Positions 9,490 to 16,795 of a stretch of 64,000 nt of DNA are shown in pieces. Under the pieces are notes generated by a model. That model had not been told where the DNA came from. It did no database searches and saw only the letters and a program-made list of their open reading frames with translations. Position 1 is the stretch's first letter. Each line of letters begins with the position of its first letter. The stretch comes from Streptomyces sp. CA-210063 (lineage in GTDB: Bacteria > Actinomycetota > Actinomycetes > Streptomycetales > Streptomycetaceae): contig NZ_CP102512.1 of assembly GCF_024612015.1 (NCBI RefSeq), forward strand, positions 5,394,001 to 5,458,000, read 5' to 3'. The position numbers and the translations under genes are program-made.

Positions 9490-9499
9490 CACGTGAAAC
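9486..9499. other. parS site 4
   Basis: Exact GTTTCACGTGAAAC between the terminator and the trxA stop codon; it shares GTTT with the terminator arm. Confidence 0.92.
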
Positions 9500-9500
9500 A

Positions 9501-9833
9501 TCACTCGGCGATGAAGTCCTCAAGGTCGCGCACGATCGCTGCCTTGGGCTTGGCGCCGACGATGGTCTTGGCGACCTCGCCACCCTGGTAGACGTTCAGG
9601 GTCGGGATGGACATGACGCCGTACTTGGCAGCCGTGGCCGGGTTCTCGTCGATGTTGAGCTTGACGATCTCGATCTTGTCGCCGTACTCCTGGGCGATCG
9701 CTTCGAGGGACGGCGCGATCTGGCGGCACGGACCGCACCAGGCGGCCCAGAAGTCCACCAGGACGGGCTTGTCGTTCTTCAGGACGTCCTGCTCGAAGGA
9801 GTCGTCGGTCACGTGCTTCAGAGTGCCGGCCAC
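9501..9833 (-). CDS. trxA: Thioredoxin
   Basis: This 110-residue thioredoxin reduces protein disulfides in the cytoplasm. It has the active site WAAWCGPCRQIAP (Cys pair CGPC), the D-F before it and the cis-Pro segment VMSIPTL. It sits 41 bp downstream of trxB on the same strand and is probably cotranscribed with it. In Streptomyces, trxBA is classically under SigR control; no SigR promoter was verified here. Confidence 0.97.
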   Translation of the reverse strand: MAGTLKHVTDDSFEQDVLKNDKPVLVDFWAAWCGPCRQIAPSLEAIAQEYGDKIEIVKLNIDENPATAAKYGVMSIPTLNVYQGGEVAKTIVGAKPKAAIVRDLEDFIAE

Positions 9834-9874
9834 TGAGGGCTCCTAACTAGTTGGTGCGGTGGGGCGGACGGGAA

Positions 9875-10846
9875 TCAGACGGCGGTCTTCTCGGGCTCGG
9901 CGGCCTGTTCGCCATCGGCGAGGGCGGCGAGGAAGCGCTCGGCGTCGAGGGCGGCGGAGCAGCCGGTGCCGGCCGCGGTGATCGCCTGGCGGTACGTGTG
10001 GTCGACGACGTCACCGGCGCCGAAGACACCGGTCAGGTTCGTCCGGGTCGACGGGGCGGCCACCTTCAGGTAGCCCTCGTCGTCCAGGTCGAGCTGACCC
10101 TTGAAGAGTTCCGTGCGCGGGTCGTGACCGATCGCGATGAACAGACCTGTCACCGGCAGCTCGGACGTCTCGCCCGTCTTGAGGTTGCGCAGCTTCAGTC
10201 CGGCGAGCTTCTGGTCGCCCTGGATCTCGGCGACCTCGCTGTCCCACACGAAGGAGATCTTCGGGTCGGCGAACGCGCGCTCCTGCATCGCCTTGGACGC
10301 ACGCAGTGTGTCCCGACGGTGGACGACGGTCACGGACTTGGCGAACCGGGACAGGAAGGTGGCCTCCTCCATCGCGGTGTCGCCGCCGCCGATCACGGCG
10401 ATGTCCTGGTCCTTGAAGAAGAACCCGTCACAGGTGGCGCACCAGGAGACACCGCGGCCGGAGAGGGCATCCTCGTTGGGAAGCCCGAGCTTGCGGTGCT
10501 GGGAGCCCGTGGTGACGATGACCGCCTTGGCACGGTGCACGGTACCTGCGGTGTCCGTGACGGTCTTGACCTCGCCGCTCAGGTCGACGTCGACGATGTC
10601 GTCCGGGATGAGCTCGGCACCGAAGCGCTCGGCCTGGGCGCGCATGTTGTCCATGAGGTCGGGGCCCATGATGCCGTCCCGGAAGCCGGGGAAGTTCTCC
10701 ACGTCGGTGGTGTTCATCAGCGCGCCGCCTGCGGTGACGGCGCCCTCGAACACCAGTGGCTTCAGCGACGCGCGCGCGGTGTAGAGCGCCGCCGTGTAGC
10801 CGGCGGGCCCGGAGCCGATGATGATCACGTTACGGACGTCGCTCAC
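9875..10846 (-). CDS. trxB: Thioredoxin reductase (NADPH)
   Basis: This FAD-dependent enzyme passes electrons from NADPH to TrxA. The 323-residue protein shows the FAD motif [12 protein letters not shown], the redox-active CATC in [11 protein letters not shown], the NADPH motif [10 protein letters not shown] and a C-terminal FAD motif [13 protein letters not shown] 10846 is the start because AGGAA lies 7 bases upstream and the protein then begins [10 protein letters not shown]; a further 25 upstream codons have no support. Confidence 0.96.
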   Translation of the reverse strand: MSDVRNVIIIGSGPAGYTAALYTARASLKPLVFEGAVTAGGALMNTTDVENFPGFRDGIMGPDLMDNMRAQAERFGAELIPDDIVDVDLSGEVKTVTDTAGTVHRAKAVIVTTGSQHRKLGLPNEDALSGRGVSWCATCDGFFFKDQDIAVIGGGDTAMEEATFLSRFAKSVTVVHRRDTLRASKAMQERAFADPKISFVWDSEVAEIQGDQKLAGLKLRNLKTGETSELPVTGLFIAIGHDPRTELFKGQLDLDDEGYLKVAAPSTRTNLTGVFGAGDVVDHTYRQAITAAGTGCSAALDAERFLAALADGEQAAEPEKTAV

Positions 10847-11022
10847 GGCTTGATTCCTCGTCTCTGGAGACTGCTGCGTAGTGCCGGCGGGAGCTGCTCT
10901 CGGAACTCTCACCCGACCCAACGGATCCTAAGGGGCGTGCATTCCCGGTGTGTCCGGGCACACGGAGACGGGGCACACCGCACAGGGATGCCAGGGGTGG
11001 CACGGTGAGCACGCGACAGTGC

Positions 11023-11949
11023 TCAGGGGCGAGGGTAGGACTGCTTCAACAGAACCTCGCCGGCGGGTTCCGAGGACTTGCCGATGCAGGAGGCGTCGAC
11101 GACGTATGCCATGACGCGTGAGGTGTCGGCGCTGTCGGACAGCAGGACGAGATATGCGTCCGCCCCTTGGTAGGTCCCGGACTCGGCCGCGATGGCAGTC
11201 GTGATGTCGCCGATGCCCTTCGCGATGCAGGGTGGCACATCTGTCGTGCGCTTCGCGGTCGGGTTCGCCGCAGACGAGTCCGGCGTAGCGGGGATGGTGG
11301 CGGCGCCGAGGGTGTCCCTGCCCGGTGAGTCCTTGGTCTTGGTATCGCCCAGTAGATCCGCCACTCGCTTCTCCATCTTGACGCCGGAGAAAGAGTCGGA
11401 AGCCTGGCTCTGAGCCGCTGAGGGGTTGTCTCCGGAGCCGTTGCCACTCATCGACTGGAGCAGCAAGGTGCCGAAACCCAGGGCTGCAGCGGTGAAGGCG
11501 GCCGCGAGAACCGTCGTGCGGCGGGATCGGCGCTTGGAGCTCGGGCGGCCAGGCCCGGTGGACGCGCGGGAGTGACCCGTGGGGCGATCCGCTGCGGGCG
11601 ATGTTTCACGTGAAACATGCACGGCGTCGTGCTCGTCCGACGCGGCACCGGAGGAGCCGGTCGTAACCTTCGCGGAGTCGAGATCGTCTGCCGTGGAGTT
11701 GAGGAGGGCTTCGGCGGCCAGGGCAGCGTCGATCCGCCCCGCTACATCGTCGGGCATACGGGGAGGGCCGGGCAGGGTGCCGAGCACGCTGCGGATCTCC
11801 TCCAGCGAGGCGTACACGTCGGCGCAGAGGGGGCACTCGTCCAGGTGCTGACGGACATCCGAAGTGCGGGACGGCGGGAGCAGACCCTCGGTGAGGTCGG
11901 AGATCTCCGCGACATCCGGGTGCCCGGCCGTGTCGGTCGTGGATGTCAC
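11023..11949 (-). CDS. Putative membrane anti-sigma factor for the adjacent ECF sigma
   Basis: This 308-residue protein is encoded directly after the ECF sigma gene, with an ATGA overlap. An N-terminal zinc-finger-like segment HLDECPLCADVY (about 35-46) resembles the zinc-binding anti-sigma fold. A single transmembrane segment (TTVLAAAFTAAALGFGTLLL, about 145-164) is followed by a Ser/Thr/Asp-rich extracytoplasmic domain of about 140 residues. The layout suggests an anti-sigma that senses an envelope signal. parS 5 lies within the gene and is read as VSRET. The function is inferred from context and fold; I do not recognise the outer domain. Confidence 0.75.
   Translation of the reverse strand: MTSTTDTAGHPDVAEISDLTEGLLPPSRTSDVRQHLDECPLCADVYASLEEIRSVLGTLPGPPRMPDDVAGRIDAALAAEALLNSTADDLDSAKVTTGSSGAASDEHDAVHVSRETSPAADRPTGHSRASTGPGRPSSKRRSRRTTVLAAAFTAAALGFGTLLLQSMSGNGSGDNPSAAQSQASDSFSGVKMEKRVADLLGDTKTKDSPGRDTLGAATIPATPDSSAANPTAKRTTDVPPCIAKGIGDITTAIAAESGTYQGADAYLVLLSDSADTSRVMAYVVDASCIGKSSEPAGEVLLKQSYPRP
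11603..11616. other. parS site 5 (within the anti-sigma gene)
   Basis: Exact GTTTCACGTGAAAC, translated on the minus strand as V-S-R-E-T just before the membrane segment of the protein. Confidence 0.92.
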
Positions 11950-12659
11950 GCTCGCCCACCTCCGCCCTTCACAGCAGCTGAATCGCTTGTCCCTGCATCA
12001 TGTGGTCCTGCTGCGGGTGGGACGGATGTCCCCTGCGTCCGGTTCCTTCCGCGCCCCGACTTTTTGCCGCCGTCACCCTCGCCATCCGTACGGAGATGGG
12101 TCAGGAGCGGCAGAAGTCTGGCTCTGCCACGGGCACAGCGGCTCTTCACCGTGCCGGTCGGCACGTCGAGGATCCGTGCGGCCTCGGCCACCGGGTAGCC
12201 CTGCATGTCCACCAGGACGAGTGCCGCCCGCTGGTCCTGCGGCAGGGTGCCCAGAGCCTCCAGCAGCTGGCGGTGCAGATCGTTGCGCTCGGCCGGAGCG
12301 GATGCCGACTCATGCGGCTCCAGGAGCTGCTCCAGGCGCTCGGTGTCGTCGACGGGCGAGGTCTTGCGGGAGGCCGCCTTGCGGGCACGGTCCAGGCAGG
12401 CGTTCACCGTGATGCGGTGCAGCCAGGTTGTGACGGCCGCCTGGCCGCGGAAGGTGTGGGCGGCCCGGTAGGCGGACACCAGCGCGTCCTGGACGGCGTC
12501 GGCGGCCTCCTCACGGTCCCCGAGCGTCCGCAGGGCCACCGCCCACAGCCGGTCCCGGTGCCGGCGTACAAGTTCGCCGAAGGCATCGGGGTCGCCCTCG
12601 ACGTGCCGGGCCAGGAGGTCCTGATCGCTTACCCCGCTGTGATCAGCGCTGTGCGCCAT
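11946..12659 (-). CDS. sigM: ECF RNA polymerase sigma factor, SigM-like
   Basis: This 237-residue sigma factor has region 2 (DLLARHVEGDPDAFGELVRRHRDRLWAVAL through DAVQDALVSAYRA) and region 4 (LGTLPQDQRAALVLVDMQGYPVAEAARILDVPTGTVKSRCARGRARL). The ATG start has GGGAGGGGG upstream. It lies between a pseudokinase gene and the putative anti-sigma, followed by trxB-trxA. The same order (mviN/murJ, sigM, anti-sigma, trxB, trxA) occurs at the mycobacterial origin, and this is the basis for the name. It should not be confused with the SigB-like SigM of S. coelicolor. Confidence 0.88.
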   Translation of the reverse strand: MAHSADHSGVSDQDLLARHVEGDPDAFGELVRRHRDRLWAVALRTLGDREEAADAVQDALVSAYRAAHTFRGQAAVTTWLHRITVNACLDRARKAASRKTSPVDDTERLEQLLEPHESASAPAERNDLHRQLLEALGTLPQDQRAALVLVDMQGYPVAEAARILDVPTGTVKSRCARGRARLLPLLTHLRTDGEGDGGKKSGRGRNRTQGTSVPPAAGPHDAGTSDSAAVKGGGGRA

Positions 12660-12683
12660 CGGACCCCCTCCCTCGGTGAGCTC

Positions 12684-14411
12684 TCAGCCCGTGAACTTCA
12701 CGTCGGTGATCGCCTGCTTGTAGCCGGCGTTACTGAACTGGTCACGGTCCGCGTTGGGCACATCGGTGAGCCAGACGAGAACGTACCGGGTTTTCACCGA
12801 CTTCTTGGCCGAGATCTTCAGTTCCGTCCCACTCGTCTTGTTCGTGGCGATCTTCGTCATGGAGCTGAGCGGAGCGGAAGACGACAGGGAGTCGGCCGCG
12901 TAGAGCGTGGCCGTGGTGTGGTCGCCGGTGTAGTACAGCCCTATCGAGGCTGCCGACACCTCCTGGACCGAACCGAGGTCGTAGACGATGCCGACGCCCT
13001 GCTTGAACGGCGCCAGCGTGGGGCCGGCGTTGTAGGAGTAGGTCCGCCAGTAGGTCGACGTGCTGTTGTCGTACGTCAGATCCGCGTCGTCCGCGTGCTG
13101 CGGCTTGCCGTCCGGGTAGTACTCGGCGGCGTCCTTGATGCTGAGCGTCGTGACGGGCTTGGCCTTGTCGGTGCCCTTGTCGTTGCCGTCCGCGGTCTGG
13201 CTCGTGTCCGGCTCGCTGGACTGGCCCCCGCGGGCCATGAGCGCGTCGGCGAGCTGCCAGCTGCCGAGACCGAGCGCGGCGATCAGCAGCGCCGAGACAG
13301 CCCACTTGAGGGCCTTGCCGGTACGGCTCTGCAGCGGAGGCGGCGGGGCGGGCAGCGGCTGGGTGACGCCCCCATGCGGCGCCTGACGCCCGTACGTCCC
13401 CTGCTGGTACGTCGTGCGCTGGTACTCGGGCGGCGCGGTGAACGCGGGCTCCGGCGGGCGGATGCGGGGCATCTCACCGATCGCCTTCACCAGTTCCTCC
13501 GGCGTCGTGCACGGAGACTCGTGGCGGGAAGCTGTGGCGCCGTCGTTGACGAGCGCACGCATGGCGAGCTCCGACAGGCCCCTGTGGACGCCCGCCCGGA
13601 CCTGGTCGGGTGCGATGAGCCCGACACCCTTGGGGAGCCCGGAGAGGCCGTGCGCGTCGTTCTCGTAAGGCCAGCGCTGGGTGAGCGCCGCGTACAGCAG
13701 TGCGCCGATCGCCTCGGTGTCCGTGCGCTGCGGGGTGTCCGAGCCGATGCCGCGCAGCGCGGCGTTCACCGCGAGACCGCGGATGCGCCACTGCCCGGAG
13801 GCGGAGCGCAGCACGGCGCTCGGGTTGAGCCGCAGATGGGAGAGTCCCTCGCGGTGCGCGGCGGCCATGGCGTGGGAGACCTGGGTGACCATCTGGTACG
13901 CGTCGTGCGGCTCCAGCGGGCCGGAGGCCAGCAGCGCCGTCAGTTCCGTGGCGTCGGGAAGCCACTCGTGCACCACGTACACGAGGTCGTTCTCCTCGAC
14001 CGCGTCCAGCACCTGGACGAAGCGGGGATCACCCAGCAGCGCCGAGGAGCGGGCCGCCGCCAGCACGGAACGAGCGCGCGCGTGGTCGGCGGGCAGCACG
14101 TGTACCCCAACCGCGCGACGCAGTTTCTCGTCCACTGCACGCCAACTGCTGAAACCGTCCAGACGGGTGACGCACTCTTCGAGGCGGTAGCGTCTGGCGA
14201 GTTTGTGGCCGCTGTGCAGTTCGGGCGGTGTCGTCTTGGAAGGGCTCTCGGAACCGCCGCTCCCTTGTGCCTCTTCGCTCGCCGAGCTTTCCGTGTCCCG
14301 CTCCCGGTTCTGGGCCTCCCCGTCGGCCGTGGACTGGTCCGCTTGTGCGGTCAGCGGCTTGTCGCCGCTGTTGTCTGCCACGTCGACGGCAGCCGTGCTC
14401 CGTTCCGCCAC
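12684..14411 (-). CDS. Membrane pseudokinase with extracellular discoidin-like domain
   Basis: This 575-residue protein is encoded just after murJ. It has a Ser/Asp-rich N-terminus, a protein-kinase-like domain (about 75-310) whose catalytic loop reads SHLRLNPSAV in place of HRDxKxxN, so it should be inactive, a Pro-rich linker, one transmembrane segment (about 367-389) and a C-terminal region (about 425-575) resembling an F5/8 C (discoidin) carbohydrate-binding fold. In mycobacteria equivalent domains are fused to MviN/MurJ (Rv3910), and the pseudokinase recruits an FHA protein. A similar regulatory role is inferred here. GTG 14411 is chosen because AGGAA lies just upstream. Confidence 0.85.
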   Translation of the reverse strand: MAERSTAAVDVADNSGDKPLTAQADQSTADGEAQNRERDTESSASEEAQGSGGSESPSKTTPPELHSGHKLARRYRLEECVTRLDGFSSWRAVDEKLRRAVGVHVLPADHARARSVLAAARSSALLGDPRFVQVLDAVEENDLVYVVHEWLPDATELTALLASGPLEPHDAYQMVTQVSHAMAAAHREGLSHLRLNPSAVLRSASGQWRIRGLAVNAALRGIGSDTPQRTDTEAIGALLYAALTQRWPYENDAHGLSGLPKGVGLIAPDQVRAGVHRGLSELAMRALVNDGATASRHESPCTTPEELVKAIGEMPRIRPPEPAFTAPPEYQRTTYQQGTYGRQAPHGGVTQPLPAPPPPLQSRTGKALKWAVSALLIAALGLGSWQLADALMARGGQSSEPDTSQTADGNDKGTDKAKPVTTLSIKDAAEYYPDGKPQHADDADLTYDNSTSTYWRTYSYNAGPTLAPFKQGVGIVYDLGSVQEVSAASIGLYYTGDHTTATLYAADSLSSSAPLSSMTKIATNKTSGTELKISAKKSVKTRYVLVWLTDVPNADRDQFSNAGYKQAITDVKFTG

Positions 14412-14528
14412 CGTCGTTCCTGCCTCCCCATCCGTTGAGCGCTCTGCGACGCCAAAGCCAATTGTGCCCACAGTCCGCCGCTATGAGCGACACGCGTCGG
14501 CGGACGATGGTTGTGCGCTTACCCAGCC

Positions 14529-16748
14529 TCAGCGCCCCAGCCGTCCGCGGACCATGCCGACCATCGAGTTGAGTTCTTCGATGCGCATGCGCCGCGCGGC
14601 GACGTAGAAGACACCGAGCAGAACGATTCCCCCTCCGACGAGTGCGAGCATCGAGCCTCCGACGCCCTGCCCCAGGGTCCGGCTGATGCCGTAGCAGGCC
14701 GCTCCGCTGAGCAGCGCCGCGGGCAGCGAGGCGATGGACAGCCGCGCGTACGTCCGCATGACCCTGGTGCCGTCCAGATCCCCGCCCAGCCGCTTGCGCA
14801 GCCGCTGCCAGGCGACGCCGACCCCGATCATGTAAGCCAGACCGTACGAGGCGGCCATGCCGACCACGGCCCAGCGGGCCGGGATCACGAAGAAACAGAT
14901 CGCGGACGCGCTCGCGTTGACGGCGGCGACGATGACCGTGTTGTAGAACGGCGTCCGGGTGTCCTCGTACGCGTAGAAGGCGCGGAGGACGACGTACTGC
15001 ACGGAGTACGGGATCAGGCCGAGCCCGAAGGCCATCAGCATGAAGCCCATGTTCGTGGCCGCGCTGGTGCCGGAGGAGCCGAAGATCAGCGTGCACATCG
15101 GGATGCCGAGCGCGACGAAGCCGAAGGCGATCGGCACGATGGCAACCGCTGTGGTGCGCAGACCCTGTGAGATGTCGTCACGGACGGCGCCGGTGTCGTC
15201 CTCGGCGGCCGAGCGCGAGATCCGCGGGAGCAGGGCCGCCATCAGGGACACCGTGATGATGGCCTGCGGTAGGCCCCAGATGAGCTGGGCGTTGGCGTAG
15301 GCGCTGAAACCGGTGCCGGCGATGTTCGTTTCGATGACCGCCGCTGTCGCCAGCTGGGTCACGACCAGGGCGCCCGCCTGGTTGGCGAGCACGAACAGGA
15401 TCGTCCACTTGGCGAGCATCGCGGCCTTGCCGAGACCGTGGCCCTTCCAGTCGAAGCGCAGCCGCATCCGGAACCCGGTCTCCCGCAGGTACGGGATCAT
15501 CGCCAGGGCCTGGACCACAAGGCCCAGGAGGATGCCGATACCGAGCAGCCGCTCACCCTCCGGAGGGATGTTCTCGACCGTCATGTGGGAGTCGGCCGCG
15601 CTGCCGTAGACCCAGAGGAACGCCCCGAGGGTGACGATGATGACGATGTTGTTGAGGACCGGCGTCCACATCATCGCGCCGAAGCGGCCACGGGCGTTGA
15701 GGATCTGACCCATCACCACGTGGATGCCCATGAAGAAGATCGAGGGCAGGAAGTACCGGGTGAAGGTGACGGCGACGTCGTTCGCCTCGGGGTTGGTGGC
15801 CAGGGGGGTCGACAGCGCGCGGACGAGGAGTGGTGCGGCGAACATGGCCAGCGCGGTGAGCAGACCGAGGATCACCATGACCAGGGTCAGCAGCCTGTTG
15901 GCGTACGCCTCTCCGCCGTCCTCGTCGTCCTTCATGGCGCGCACGAGCTGTGGCACGAAGACGGAGTTGAGACCACCGCCGACGGTCAGGATGTAGATCA
16001 TTGTCGGCAGCTGGTAGGCGACTTGGAAGGACTCACCGAGAAGGGCGAGACCAAGCGCCGAGACGATCATCGCCGAGCGGATGAACCCCGTGAGGCGCGA
16101 GACCATGGTGCCCGCCGCCATCACGGCGCTCGACTTCAGCAGGCCCGAGGCCCGCCCGCCCTTCTTCGCCGCAGGCGCTGGTGTGGGATCCGGTGCGGGC
16201 TCCTCGTACTCCGAGCGCCCCGGACCGGGTGTCGGGGCGGGGCTCGGCCCGGGAACGGACGGCTGCCCCATGGGGGCGTGGCCGCCCTGCTGCTGATCCC
16301 GGAAGAGATGGGCGAACGCGTCCGGCTCGTGGCGCTCCTCCCCGGCCTGGGTCACCAGGTCGTCCACGCCGACGAACTGGGTCGTACGGGCGTCGTCGCC
16401 GTACGGCAGATGCCGCGTCGGCCCGTCCGGCTCGGGCGCCGGCGTCTGGGCCCACACGCGTGGGTCGGGGGTGTACTGAGGTGCCGACGGCTGCCCGTAG
16501 AGCGGCTGCTGCGGCTGGTAGGTGCCCGGAGCCGGCGGCGGGTGCGCGGCCCGGTCGTAGAGAGCCTCGGCCACCGGGTCCTGGGCGGCCAGATCCCGGG
16601 CGCGGTAGGGGTCCTGGTCGTAGGCGTCCTGGAGGTACATGTCCGCGGGGGGCTGCGGCGGCACCTGGCCCGGCCCGGGCAGCGGGCCGTCGGGATACCC
16701 CGAGTCGGCCGCGCCCTGGCCGCGGTCACCGTCGTACGGCGCGTTCAT
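14529..16748 (-). CDS. murJ: Lipid II flippase MurJ (MviN)
   Basis: MurJ moves lipid-linked peptidoglycan precursor across the membrane. The 739-residue protein has a Pro/Gln/Tyr-rich disordered N-terminus of about 190 residues, then the MVF-family core with about 14 transmembrane segments, beginning SAVMAAGTMVSRLTGFIRS, which is the family signature. Homologues of this core are about 500-550 residues, so the extra length is the N-terminal tail. It lies in a leftward block with the upstream DUF6049 gene and the downstream pseudokinase and sigM. Confidence 0.94.
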   Translation of the reverse strand: MNAPYDGDRGQGAADSGYPDGPLPGPGQVPPQPPADMYLQDAYDQDPYRARDLAAQDPVAEALYDRAAHPPPAPGTYQPQQPLYGQPSAPQYTPDPRVWAQTPAPEPDGPTRHLPYGDDARTTQFVGVDDLVTQAGEERHEPDAFAHLFRDQQQGGHAPMGQPSVPGPSPAPTPGPGRSEYEEPAPDPTPAPAAKKGGRASGLLKSSAVMAAGTMVSRLTGFIRSAMIVSALGLALLGESFQVAYQLPTMIYILTVGGGLNSVFVPQLVRAMKDDEDGGEAYANRLLTLVMVILGLLTALAMFAAPLLVRALSTPLATNPEANDVAVTFTRYFLPSIFFMGIHVVMGQILNARGRFGAMMWTPVLNNIVIIVTLGAFLWVYGSAADSHMTVENIPPEGERLLGIGILLGLVVQALAMIPYLRETGFRMRLRFDWKGHGLGKAAMLAKWTILFVLANQAGALVVTQLATAAVIETNIAGTGFSAYANAQLIWGLPQAIITVSLMAALLPRISRSAAEDDTGAVRDDISQGLRTTAVAIVPIAFGFVALGIPMCTLIFGSSGTSAATNMGFMLMAFGLGLIPYSVQYVVLRAFYAYEDTRTPFYNTVIVAAVNASASAICFFVIPARWAVVGMAASYGLAYMIGVGVAWQRLRKRLGGDLDGTRVMRTYARLSIASLPAALLSGAACYGISRTLGQGVGGSMLALVGGGIVLLGVFYVAARRMRIEELNSMVGMVRGRLGR

Positions 16749-16795
16749 GGCTACCCCACCTCATCGTCCCCGGGCCCACCGGCCACGACAATCGC

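Noticed and set aside
12000..14438. 812-codon plus-strand frame
   Set aside because: Covers sigM and the pseudokinase gene in antisense; no domain and an Arg/Gly/Val-rich composition.
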